Below are positions 8,781 through 16,840 of a stretch of 64,000 nt of DNA, piece by piece. Within the stretch, counting starts at the first letter, position 1. Each line of letters opens with the position of its first letter. The translations under genes and the position numbers were made by a program. The DNA is from AP-15 sp963702685 (GTDB lineage Bacteria; Pseudomonadota; Alphaproteobacteria; ATCC43930; CGMCC-115725). The notes beneath the pieces were generated by a model. It worked only from the letters and a program-made list of their open reading frames with translations, did no database searches and had not been told where the DNA came from. Location: positions 619,595 through 683,594 of the forward strand of contig CAVPDQ010000014.1 of assembly GCA_963702685.1 (NCBI GenBank), in the 5' to 3' direction.

Positions 8781-9450
8781 ATGACCCTCTTCTCCAAGGA
8801 AGCCCGCGACCGCACCGCCGCCTTGCGCGCGGCGATCGACGCATTGCCGTTCAATACCGAGCTCGCCGCCGGCACCTTGGCGCGCGAGCGCTTTCAGCAT
8901 TACATCGTTCAGGACGCGCTCTACCTCGGCCAGTTTTCGCGCGCCTTGGCGATCGCCGCCGCCAAAGCACCCGACACCGGGACATTGCAATCCTTCGCCC
9001 AATCGGCATTGGGCGCGGTCGCGGTCGAGCACGCCTTGCACGAGCAATATCTGCGGCAGTTCGGCATCGACCCCGCGACCCTCGCCACCGCCGAGCCCGC
9101 CCCCGATTGCCTCGCTTACACCAGCTATCTCCTCGCCACCGCCTATCACGAGCCGTGGGAAGTATTGGTCGCGGCCCTATTGCCGTGCTTCTGGATCTAT
9201 TGGGACGTCGGCTGCGCCATTGCCGCCACAGCCAGCGCCGACAACCCCTATCGCGCCTGGATCGACACCTACGCCGACCCGCATTTCGGCGAGGCCGTGC
9301 AGTCCGTCATCGCCACCGCCGACCGCGCCTTTGAACCCGCCGGCCCCGCCATCCGCGACCAAAATGCTCGCCGCCTTCAGCCGCGCCACCCAATACGAGT
9401 ACCTCTTCTGGGACGGCGCCTACCAAAAACGCCGCTGGCCCACCGCCTGA
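8781..9450 (+). pseudogene. tenA: TenA-family thiaminase II, frame broken near 9359
   Basis: TenA hydrolyses aminopyrimidines for thiamin salvage. The first frame (from ATG 8781) gives MTLFSKEARDRTAALR, FQHYIVQDALYLGQFSRAL and LLPCFWIYWDVG, with the expected active-site Cys. It loses similarity after RAFEPAGPAIRD. The missing C-terminus, KMLAAFSRATQYEYLFWDGAY, continues in the next frame and stops at 9450. Removing one base in GACCAAAATG (9357-9366) restores an unbroken protein of about 222 residues, the normal family length. Either the gene is a recent pseudogene or the extra base is an assembly error; I favour the latter because of the window-wide pattern of single-base insertions. The unrepaired frame runs open into the downstream transposase. 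Confidence 0.85.
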
Positions 9451-9466
9451 CCTGTCGCCGCCGTTT

Positions 9467-9630
9467 CGGGCCGTTTCGGGGTTTCCGGGGGTTTCGGGGA
9501 CAGGGTTTCGGGGACATTTACCACAAGTTTCGGGGACAGCCGATTTGGGGAGTCTCGGGGGTTCATTCCGGGGGTTTCGGGGACAGTTTACTTTATTCCG
9601 GGGGTTTCGGGGACAGTTTACTTTATTCCG
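9467..9630. repeat. Left repeat cluster of the RAYT locus
   Basis: GTTTCGGGGACA-type units occur at about 9491, 9504, 9527, 9574 and 9604. The last two lie in a perfect 30-bp tandem duplication (9571-9600 and 9601-9630) containing GGGGACAGTTTACTTTATT. The core is the reverse complement of the AAGTAAACTGTCCCC core in the right cluster. The transposase is therefore flanked by clusters in inverted orientation, the arrangement expected of RAYT-associated REP sequences. Confidence 0.85.
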
Positions 9631-9677
9631 GAAATCTGCAAAACTGGCCTCTCGGGCATGAGGCTGGGGAGATCGGC

Positions 9678-10370
9678 ATGGCGCGGATCGCACGGGTGGT
9701 CGTGCCGGGGCTGCCGCACCACGTCACGCAGCGCGGCAACCGGCGCGAGCCGGTGTTCTTTGCGCCCGATGATTACCGGCTGTACCGCCGGCTGATCGCC
9801 GCCGCGGCGCGCCGCGCCGATGCCGAGGTCTGGGCTTATTGCCTGATGCCCAATCATGTTCACCTGATCGTGACCCCGGCCGATGCGGACGGGCTGCGCG
9901 CGACCTTTGCCGAAGCGCATCGCCGCTACACCGGCACCATCAATGCCCGCTTCGGCTGGACCGGCCACCTGTTCCAGGGCCGCTTTGGCGCGGTCGCGAT
10001 GGACGAAGCACATCTCTTTGCCGCGGTCCGCTACATTGCCTTCAACCCGGTGGCCGCCGGGCTGGCGGAGCGGGCCGAGGACTGGCCATGGTCGAGCGTT
10101 CGCGCGCAGCTCGCGGGCCATGACGACGAGCTGGCAAAGGTGGCGCCATTGCAAGCGCTGGTCCCCGATTTTGCCGGCTTTCTCGGCGCCGGACCCGACC
10201 CGGCGGCCGGCACCAGGATCGCGCGGGCACCCGCGATCGGCCGGCCGCTCGGTGCTTCCGAATGGATCGCCGCGCTCGAAAGGCGCCTCGGCCGTCCCCT
10301 TCAACCACGCAAACGCGGCCCCAAGCCCCGCGACGATCGCGCCTCGCCGCCCGCGGCTTCAATTAAGTAA
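9678..10370 (+). CDS. REP-associated tyrosine transposase (RAYT, Y1 family)
   Basis: The 230-residue protein belongs to the Y1_Tnp/IS200-like superfamily. MARIARVVVPGLPHHVTQRG opens the domain, and YCLMPNHVHLIVTP carries the HUH metal-binding motif. AHRRYTGTINARFGWTGHLF and RYIAFNPVAAGL are conserved RAYT blocks; the catalytic Tyr is probably in the first of these. RAYTs nick single-stranded DNA at REP palindromes and are thought to spread them. The repeat clusters on both sides support that class rather than a free IS200. The ATG at 9678 was chosen by homology. Its TAA stop (10368-10370) lies inside the first right-hand repeat unit (AATTAAGTAAACTG). Confidence 0.92.
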   Translation: MARIARVVVPGLPHHVTQRGNRREPVFFAPDDYRLYRRLIAAAARRADAEVWAYCLMPNHVHLIVTPADADGLRATFAEAHRRYTGTINARFGWTGHLFQGRFGAVAMDEAHLFAAVRYIAFNPVAAGLAERAEDWPWSSVRAQLAGHDDELAKVAPLQALVPDFAGFLGAGPDPAAGTRIARAPAIGRPLGASEWIAALERRLGRPLQPRKRGPKPRDDRASPPAASIK

Positions 10371-10515
10371 ACTGTCCCCTTAATCCCCCCGTAATCCGCC
10401 CGTAATCCGCACGGGCGGTCGACAATTAAGTAAACTGTCCCCGTAATCCCCGCAATTAAGTAAACTGTCCCCGTAATCCCGAACCGGGCGGTCGACAATT
10501 AAGTAAACTGTCCCC
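10361..10515. repeat. Right repeat cluster of the RAYT locus, part before the IS4 element
   Basis: Four copies of AATTAAGTAAACTGTCCCC start at 10361, 10424, 10454 and 10497. They are separated by GTAATCC-rich linkers and by a CGGGCGGTCGAC block (10412-10423 and 10485-10496). Spacings differ, and linkers are themselves repeated, so this is not a CRISPR array. Confidence 0.9.
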
Positions 10516-10521
10516 TTATCC

Positions 10522-11977
10522 CAATACTGTTCACTTAAGGTATGGAGTACGGTATCCTCCCGCTGGGGGCGGGGGGAGCGGTGGATGGCACGAACGGTTG
10601 CGGCACTTCCGGAAGGCACGCGAATTACGGATTACATCAGTCTTGGTGTGATCGCGAAGACCTTCCCTCTGGCCCGGGTGCGGTCGGTCCTGGCAGCAAC
10701 GGGGAAGGCAAGTGTGCGGCAGCGCGATCTGCCAGCGCACGTCGTGGTTTACTACGTGATCGCACTGGCGCTCTTCATGCAGGCCTCGTATCGCGAGGTG
10801 CTGCGCTGTCTGCTGGAAGGCATTCAGTGGCTGGTGGATCCGTCGGTAGCGCTCAAGGTTGCCGGCAAATCGGGCATTTCGCAGGCGCGCACCCGGCTCG
10901 GCTGGAAGCCGTTGAGCGACTTGCACGATGCGGTTGTGACGCCGATCGCGGTTCGGGCGACGAAGGGGGCCTGGTACCGTGATTGGCGGCTGGTCAGCCT
11001 GGACGGCAGCACGCTCGATGTTGCCGACGAGCAGGCCAATGAGCTTGCGTTCGGGCGGCCGGGAAGCAGTCGCGGCGACAGCGCCTACCCGCAGATCCGC
11101 TTTGTGGCGCTGGTCGAGAATGGCACCCATGTTTTGTTCGGCAGCCGGATGGCCGGCTACCGGACCGGCGAGATCACGCTCGCCAGGGCTGTGCTCGTCG
11201 GCCTGCAAAAGGGCATGCTGTGCTTGGCCGACCGGCAGTTCTTCGGGTTCGCGCTGTGGCAGGAAGCGCTCGGCACGGGCGCCGATCTGGTTTGGCGGAT
11301 CAAGCGCAACATGCGCCTCGCGGTCGACCGGCGATGGCCGGACGGCTCGTATGAAAGCCGCATCTATGCGAGCGAGCGGGACTGGCGGCACAAGATCAAC
11401 GGCGTGCGCCTGCGGGTGGTCGACTACCGGCTGGAAGGCGTGGCCGACGCCGAGCCGATCTATCGCCTGGTCACCAGCATTCTCGATCCCGACCAAGCGC
11501 CGGCTCAGGAGTTGGCCGCCCTCTACCACGAGCGCTGGGAAATCGAGACAGCGCTCGACGAGCTCAAGACCCATCTGCGCGGCGCCAAAATCGTCTTGCG
11601 CAGCAAGACCCCGGACCTCGTGAGACAGGAGTTCTACGGCCTCATGATGGCCCACTTCGCTATCCGCAGCCTGATCCACGAGGCCGCGCTGAAAGCCGAC
11701 GAGGACCCCGACCAACTCTCCTTCCTGCATGCTGTGCGCGTGGTCCGCCGCAGGCTGCCCATCGCCATCGCTATTCCCCCCTCGGAAGAGGAAGACCTTC
11801 CATGACGCGGTTCTCGACGAAATCCTCCAAGAACGCGTCAGCTGCAGCCGCAACCGGCGAAACCGGCGCGGCGTCAAGCGTAAGATGAGCAACTTCCCGC
11901 TCCGCCGCCGCTCCGACCCGCCGCTTCCCGCAATCGACATCGCAATCGCGATTCTGATCGTTAAGTGAACAGTATTG
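10522..11977 (+). mobile_element. IS4-family insertion sequence, 1456 bp, inserted in the repeat cluster
   Basis: Terminal inverted repeats are CAATACTGTTCACTTAA at 10522-10538 and its exact complement at 11961-11977. The flanking 10 bp are CCCCTTATCC (10512-10521) and CCCCTAATCC (11978-11987). They match at 9 of 10 positions and are a probable target-site duplication. The single transposase gene reads left to right and its intended stop lies in the right inverted repeat. Element size, terminal repeats and duplication length all fit IS4. Confidence 0.92.
10585..11968 (+). pseudogene. IS4-family DDE transposase, C-terminus frameshifted near 11790
   Basis: The main frame starts at ATG 10585 (GGGGGGAGCGGTGG upstream) and ends at 11805 after 406 residues. 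It carries the DDE motifs: LVSLDGSTLDVADEQ, CLADRQFFGFALW, and the IS4 signature Y-(2)-R-(3)-E-(6)-K in YHERWEIETALDELKTH. The usual IS4 C-terminus (FHDAVLDEILQERV and GVKRKMSNFPL) continues in the next frame to 11968. One extra base in GAAGAGGAAGACC (about 11785-11797) explains the break. The element may be inactive, or the base may be an assembly error. The first 406 residues contain all catalytic residues. Confidence 0.88.
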
Positions 11978-12070
11978 CCCCTAATCCAAGTAAACTGTCC
12001 CCTTAATCCCCCGTAATCCGCACGGGCGGTCGACAATTAAGTAAACTGTCCCCGTAATCCCCTGTAATCC
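11978..12070. repeat. Right repeat cluster, part after the IS4 element
   Basis: Two further core units (AAGTAAACTGTCCCC at 11988 and AATTAAGTAAACTGTCCCC at 12035) lie here. The CCGCACGGGCGGTCGAC block at 12018-12034 is identical to that at 10407-10423. The cluster is therefore the continuation of 10361-10515, split by the IS4 insertion. Confidence 0.9.
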
Positions 12071-12071
12071 C

Positions 12072-12302
12072 CAGGAGGTGCTGCGCAAGATCGACGAATT
12101 GCTGGCCGCCGCCGGCACCGACAATTCAAAGCTCTTGTCGGCGACGATCTGGCTCTCCGACATGCGCAATTACAACGACATGAACGCGGTGTGGGACGCC
12201 TGGGTGTCGCCGGGCAACACGCCCGCTCGCGCCTGTGTCGAAGCCCGCCTCGCGGCACCGCGCTGGAAGGTCGAGATCGCAGTCGTCGCCGCCCGCGAAT
12301 AG
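12072..12302 (+). pseudogene. RidA/YjgF-family protein, 5'-truncated by the repeat cluster
   Basis: The frame reads EVLRKIDELLAAAGTDNSKL, then LLSATIWLSDMRNYNDMNAV and SPGNTPARACVEARLAAP with a C-terminal VEIAVVAARE. This is the C-terminal two thirds of a RidA protein (normal length about 115-130 residues). The N-terminal part is missing and the coding sequence begins directly against the repeat array. A GTG at 12078 could give 74 residues but has no spaced ribosome-binding site. RidA proteins deaminate reactive enamines/imines. The lost part was not found upstream of the array, so this looks like deletion rather than clean insertion. Confidence 0.75.
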
Positions 12303-12324
12303 CCGGCCTGCGCCGCCTTTGGCG

Positions 12325-12673
12325 TCAGGGTTGCGGCAGGTCGAGGCGGACCGCGACGGCGGCGCTGGCGATCACCGCCACATCGCCGGTCTCGGCGTCG
12401 GGCAGGTCGAGACCGCCCTTGACGCATTTGACCGAGACGTGCCCGTGCGGCAGCGCGGCCTCGACCGCGGCGGCATCGACCCGCTCGGGCCGCTGCACCC
12501 CGATCGTGACCTCGACCTGCATCTTGCGCGCGTCGAGCCCGAGCGTGCGGATCAAGCGAGAGCGAGCTGTGGTGGAGCGCGTCCTCGACCGCGCGGATCG
12601 CGGCCTTGGTGTAGTCGCCGCCGTGCAGGTCGTTGCCGCTGCCGAGCTCCAGGATCACCCGTTTCGCGGTCAT
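12325..12673 (-). pseudogene. Lin0512-family protein, second of a tandem pair, frameshifted near 12555
   Basis: The ATG at 12673 opens MTAKRVILELGSGNDLHGGD and ALHHSSLSL. The rest (IRTLGLDARKMQVEVTIGVQ, GGLDLPDAETGDVA, ending RLDLPQP) is in the next frame. Deleting one T from GCTTG (plus-strand CAAGC at 12553-12557) restores a protein of about 115 residues, the usual length of this uncharacterised family. The start overlaps the stop of the first copy (ATGA at 12670-12673), indicating a co-translated pair. The function of the family is unknown. Confidence 0.75.
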
Positions 12674-13027
12674 GACGCCCGCCTTGCGCCGATATCGAGC
12701 CGCACGACGGCGGCGGCGTTGGCGATCACGGTCTTGTCGGTGCCGGCGTCGTTCGCGATTTCGAGCCCGCCCTCGACCACCTCGACGGTGCCGGTGCCGT
12801 GCGGCAAGACCGCCAGCACCGCGGCCTTGTCGACCGCCTCCGGATGCGGCACCCCGATCGTCACCGCGACCCGCATCGAGTTCGACATCGAGCCCGGCCG
12901 CGGCGGCCACGCTCAGCGAGTTGTGCCACAACGCGTCGCGCAACGCGCGCACCGCCGCCTTCGTATAATCGGCGCCGCGGATATCGGTGCCCATGCCGAT
13001 CTGCGTCACCACGCGCTGCCAAGCCAT
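12670..13027 (-). pseudogene. Lin0512-family protein, first of a tandem pair, frameshifted near 12881
   Basis: The ATG at 13027 has a good GGAGGAGGGG site. The first frame gives MAWQRVVTQIGMGTDIRGAD, YTKAAVRALRDALWHNSLSV and AAAAGLD. The second half, MRVAVTIGVPHPEAVDK, VEVVEGGLEIANDAGTDKTV and VVRLDIGA, is in the next frame. Removing one base in GTCGAACTCGATG (plus 12878-12890) joins them into about 118 residues. The two copies are homologous to each other and break at comparable places. No function can be assigned from the sequence. Confidence 0.75.
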
Positions 13028-13203
13028 CGCCCCTCCTCCACCCAGCCATCGGACCCGCAAACCTATCGATTTCGCCGAACCGCGTCATCAGTCGCACAGC
13101 TCGGGTTTTGGGTTCTTCGCTTTTGTCCTCGCGGGACCACGTCGGGGCCGATTTGGCCGCGGAGTGCGAAAGCCGGATAGCCGACTCACGCCCCATTTCG
13201 ATG

Positions 13204-14702
13204 TCATTCCGAGAACTCTATCCTGGCGACGTATGCGCCTTCATGAAGGCCCAGCTCGTTCCGCATTTTGGCCAATGCAGTATCCTTTAGAATAGCATGG
13301 TTGAATAATTCTGATACTTCTTTGGCCTGCGTTAAGTTTATGTTGCCGCCAACAATCACGTAATAGCTTTTGGTGCCGGATTTATCTAACTTCAGCACTC
13401 TTGGTTCCAATTTAAACCTAGAATAAATTTGATTGGTTATTTTAGGAATGATGTCGCACGACTTCTCGCCCTAACTTATTGAATCGCCGATCCTCAATGC
13501 GTCTTCGGTCCCTATCACGCCCGATTGTTGTTGAATATCGCGTTTCTCCTCATACCGCTTAATTTCGACTATGGTTGCACTTTGTAGTTGATTAGCTTTA
13601 TCAAGATTTAATTTTTCACCTATGATCACAAAATAATCGCTTAATGGCATCTTGCCGACAACTTCAGCCATCCTGTGGGCTCTATCTAGAGAGCCACCTG
13701 GTTTCCCGTCGTTCAATAGCGAGCATGTGAAGAGTGACAGCTGAGCGGCATTATAAAAACGTTCCAAGAGCCACGGATCGGACGTCGCAATCTTCGGTGC
13801 GCCATCCGGTCCTCGGTCGTTTTGCACCACCATCTTATACGGAAAATTGAAAACCTTAGTTATATATAGATCACCACCCGTCCAAGGTTCGGTGCCGAAT
13901 CGATAATTATCGAAAATGATTTTACGAAGATTTTCACGAGCTTCCTTTACGTGCCCCATAAGGAGCAGCAGGCTGGCGTGCCAATAAAGATCACCATTGA
14001 CATCAGCTTTCGTTTGACCCCGAAATAGATAGCGATAGTCAGTTCGATTTCTCCGGCGCTCTATCGCATAATCTAACTGACCGATCTCTCCTGCAGTTGC
14101 TGCATGTCGGTAGCTTTGCGCAGAAAAAAATCGCCCTCGAGCGCTGCCGCATACAGCCCGCGGATGGTAAGCTCAAACGGCCCTTTGTCGTAAAATTTAG
14201 CGCGGTCTGAGCGAAAAAAGTCAAGCTCTTGTTTTATAAGCTGGGGGTATATGTCCGTTCCCGGCTTTTCGGATGCGGCGAGCCGGGTCACCGATACAGC
14301 GATGCGAAGCTCGCCCGCATAGGATGCGATGGCGTCGTCCAACGCGGCGATCGCCGCCATATTGCCATTCGGGTCCGTCTTCAGCGCCGTCGAATAGCCT
14401 TTCAGGCGATCAAGATCACCATTTTCTCCTTGGTATCCCTGCCTTTCGGCCAGCGTGTGAAGATATCCCGTCAGAGGCTCACCCAAGACGGAATCACGAG
14501 GAGATGTTCCTTGCATAGCCTCGGCTACCAGAAGGGTAACGCAATGCGGGAACACCGGTCCCGCCGCTTTAGGATCGCAAAGACCTCTGCTCGGCGGATC
14601 ACACCAACCGGGACCCGCCCACCCCCATGCGCCAACGGCAGCCGAAACCGACATGAACGTTGAGAAGACGATACTTTTGGTAGGGCAGCGCGACCGATCC
14701 AT
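13204..14702 (-). pseudogene. Unknown exported helical-repeat protein, broken by a frameshift and an in-frame TAG
   Basis: The N-terminal frame (ATG 14702) has a signal-like segment (SIVFSTFMSVSAAVGAWGWA) and about 200 helical residues, ending at 14073. Coding character continues in another frame: GEIGQLDYAIERRRNRTDYR, then GDLYWHASLLLLMGHVKEAR, TPR-like, to a TAG at 13471-13473. The same frame then continues 88 codons to 13204. Two related motifs occur, YFVIIGEKLNLDKANQLQ before the TAG and YYVIVGGNINLTQAKEVSEL after it, which suggests one protein of about 498 residues. Alternatively two or three small genes overlap here. Base composition is clearly lower in GC than the flanks. I do not recognise the family. 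Confidence 0.55.
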
Positions 14703-14706
14703 AACG

Positions 14707-15831
14707 TTACCGGCTTCCATTGATCAGTGCGACCCAACAAACCTTACCGAGATCGGGGAACATCTTCAAGTTAATTGTGTCTACCTCTAAGGCCCCGGAT
14801 TGCCGCTTTGGGAAGGCTCCGGATTGCCGCTTTGCTAAAATCTCGGATTTAAATAGCGGCAGTAACATTTGTTTTGCCTCTGGAGCAGATGGCACGGCCA
14901 TTGCCCGGGGATTAGGACTTAAAGTTGGAATCTTGTGCTGTGGTTCTCCCGGTGCATCGCGCCGGTCGCGCGTAATTACGAAGAAATAAGCTTCGTGCTG
15001 CTTTTCGTACATTATGGGGATAGGTACAACTGTTTGCACATCATACGATTTCGCATCAACAATATATGCTATCCATCTGTCACTAGAACCCATTTGATCG
15101 TGCACGGTGCCGGCGTCAACCCCGGAATATGACTTTAACATGTCAACGTAATGCTTATCATTGTCGTTTGTCGCGTCATTATCATTGTCGTCGTGACTTA
15201 CCAGATGGATGTGGACCTGCGGTACTCCTGCTTTTGTTAAGCGTTTTTCGTCTTTGAGAAATCTAAGTACATCAGCGATATAATCGCGATCTCTCGACGT
15301 TATCAACGTAAGCAACCCTGTTGCCTCAAGTGTTGGCTTATCATTCGTCTCATTCGTCGTAGTCTCCGATGAGTCCTTTTGCTTTGTGGCCAACTCGCAG
15401 CGAATACCAAGCTTCGCCAACATAAATTCAGGAGGTTGATTCGACATTCCTTCAAGCTCTTCATGTGGCAATATTTTATCTGCCAGACCACTAAATGTTA
15501 GAGCTATCCCAAGCAGGCTCGCAACAATCATCATAATCGGCGTAACGCCAAATTTCATCCACCACGCATTCCTCGTATTCGTGGCATTTACTTTTTCGCC
15601 CAGTACGTATACCGAAATGGCTCCCACTCCATATGCAAGAAACAAAAAAATCACCAGCGATGGGTATATGGAAGTTGCCGGTATGTATCTTTCCTCGATC
15701 AAATAGACGGCCAGAACATATAGGGCTCCGTCGACAACAAAGACGCTCGCAACAAGGAGAAGTACAATAAATCCTACGCTTACTGTAACGTGTTCGGCTG
15801 CCGGCTCTGGATTTGGGATAGGAGCTAGCAT
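14707..15831 (-). CDS. Unknown membrane protein with three N-terminal TM helices and a large soluble domain
   Basis: The 374 residues start at ATG 15831 (AGGA ten bases upstream); a longer TTG-initiated form from 15867 is possible. Hydrophobic helices are visible in VGFIVLLLVASVFVVDGALY, YPSLVIFLFLAYGVGAISVY and GVTPIMMIVASLLGIALTF. The remaining 240 or so residues form a soluble domain with an Asp/Asn low-complexity run (DDNDNDATNDNDK). A short internal duplication (AKRQSGAF/PKRQSGAL) comes from a 24-bp repeat at 14795-14834. It ends just before the broken exported protein, with 4 bp between them, so the two look like an operon. Lower GC suggests transfer. Function unknown. Confidence 0.7.
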   Translation of the reverse strand: MLAPIPNPEPAAEHVTVSVGFIVLLLVASVFVVDGALYVLAVYLIEERYIPATSIYPSLVIFLFLAYGVGAISVYVLGEKVNATNTRNAWWMKFGVTPIMMIVASLLGIALTFSGLADKILPHEELEGMSNQPPEFMLAKLGIRCELATKQKDSSETTTNETNDKPTLEATGLLTLITSRDRDYIADVLRFLKDEKRLTKAGVPQVHIHLVSHDDNDNDATNDNDKHYVDMLKSYSGVDAGTVHDQMGSSDRWIAYIVDAKSYDVQTVVPIPIMYEKQHEAYFFVITRDRRDAPGEPQHKIPTLSPNPRAMAVPSAPEAKQMLLPLFKSEILAKRQSGAFPKRQSGALEVDTINLKMFPDLGKVCWVALINGSR

Positions 15832-16070
15832 GACGGATTCCTGGATTGTTCGGCGCGAGATAAACAATATTGTTTAATTGGAACAGCGCCCGCAGATGGA
15901 AAATCGGACAAGTCTTGGGGGTGTGGCTAAGGGAGAGGGCTCAGAGAATGCCGTAACAGCGGCGTTAGAGTCGAAAGCGGCCGCAAGCCAAATGACAGCG
16001 GCGCTGAGCTTCTTCCGCATAGCATCCCCCCAACGTATTTTGCTAGTAAGGATAGCTCACACTTAGCCGC

Positions 16071-16085
16071 ATTGTCAATGACAAT
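16071..16085. promoter_or_regulatory. Perfect 15-bp palindrome ATTGTCA-A-TGACAAT
   Basis: Two 7-bp arms flank one central base in otherwise GC-rich surroundings. The size suits a dimeric repressor site, but no regulator gene is adjacent and the nearest start codons are more than 190 bp away. Role inferred only. Confidence 0.35.
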
Positions 16086-16213
16086 GCTACCCGCAGCTCT
16101 CTCGCGAAGCACCGATGCTGATCGCCACCGCGAGCGGATCATGCAGATCGAAACCGGCCCTGATCGCGGCGTGGCGCCGCTGACCTGATGTGGCCGGCAT
16201 GCGGCCGGCCGGA

Positions 16214-16243
16214 TTGCGCGGCTCCGGCGGTCGCCGCTATGCT
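16214..16243 (+). promoter_or_regulatory. Possible sigma-70-type promoter for the cupin gene
   Basis: TTGCGC (16214-16219) and TATGCT (16238-16243) are spaced 18 bp apart, about 40 bp before the cupin ATG. This is pattern matching only. Confidence 0.25.
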
Positions 16244-16283
16244 GGTCTTTGACAAAGAGTTGCTTGAGGCTAGGAGTGTGATC

Positions 16284-16707
16284 ATGCCGGTTCAAGCGGG
16301 AGTCATTCGTGCCGGCGAGCGGACCACACGACGGGGCGCTGCTGAGACCTTCTACCGGGGTCGTGTTCCAGGACCCGGTGATCACCGCCAACGCGCCCTC
16401 GCGGCTCGGCGGCTCGGTCGTCACCTTTACGCCGGGCGCGCGGACCGCCTGGCACGCGCACCCGGTCGGGCAGACCCTGTACTGCCTCTCCGGCGTCGGC
16501 CGAATCTGCTTCAAGGGCGAGCAGCCGCAGGTGCTGAACCCCGGCGACACGGTCAACATCCGGCCCGAGACGCTGCACTGGCACGGCGCCGCGCCCGACC
16601 GCCTGTTCGCCCATCTGGCGCTGTCGGAGGCCGGCGAGCAGGGCCAGGGCACATCCTGGGGCGAGCACGTCAGCGACGCCGAATACAACGCGCCGGCGCG
16701 CAGCTGA
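16284..16707 (+). pseudogene. Small cupin-domain protein, frame break near 16352
   Basis: The cupin barrel is clear in VVTFTPGARTAWHAHPVGQT, GVGRICFKGEQPQVLNPGD and RPETLHWHGAAPDRLFAH, with the metal-ligand His residues H-x-H and H-x-H. The natural start is ATG 16284 (MPVQAGVIRAGERTTRRG), in a frame one base off from the barrel. An extra base in ACCTTCTACCGGGGTC (16347-16362) separates them. A shorter in-frame product from 16309 is possible. The whole repaired protein is about 140 residues and resembles quercetin-dioxygenase-like/mandelonitrile-lyase-like cupins. Substrate unknown. Confidence 0.7.
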
Positions 16708-16840
16708 GCCGCGGCGCCGATCGCTCCGTTCCCGCCCGTGCGAGCGGCGTCGCGGCTGTCGCGCCGCTGACAGTCTCGCCGCGCCGGCCCATCTGCTAAG
16801 AACCGCCGGGGGTTGGCGGCAGGGCGGCAGGGACGGCAGC

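Larger units (their letters stand above)
15832..16283. other. 452-bp spacer between the low-GC island and the cupin gene
   Basis: No convincing gene is present; short open frames here lack a ribosome-binding site and family character. It holds the palindrome at 16071-16085 and a possible promoter at 16214-16243. The change back to high GC occurs around 16.1 kb, so this spacer probably contains the island border. Confidence 0.5.

Noticed and set aside
8718..10370. A 550-residue open frame that fuses TenA to the RAYT transposase
   Set aside because: The middle is translated repeat DNA and the TenA C-terminus lies in another frame. The fusion exists only because the inserted base removed the TenA stop; RAYT has its own homologous start at 9678.
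10361..12070. Possible CRISPR array
   Set aside because: Repeat spacing is irregular, linkers are themselves repeated, the core is not of CRISPR length and no cas gene is near. RAYT/REP explains it.
15878..16688. Open frames on both strands in the spacer and opposite the cupin gene
   Set aside because: No ribosome-binding site, no family similarity, and the minus-strand frame mirrors the cupin barrel.
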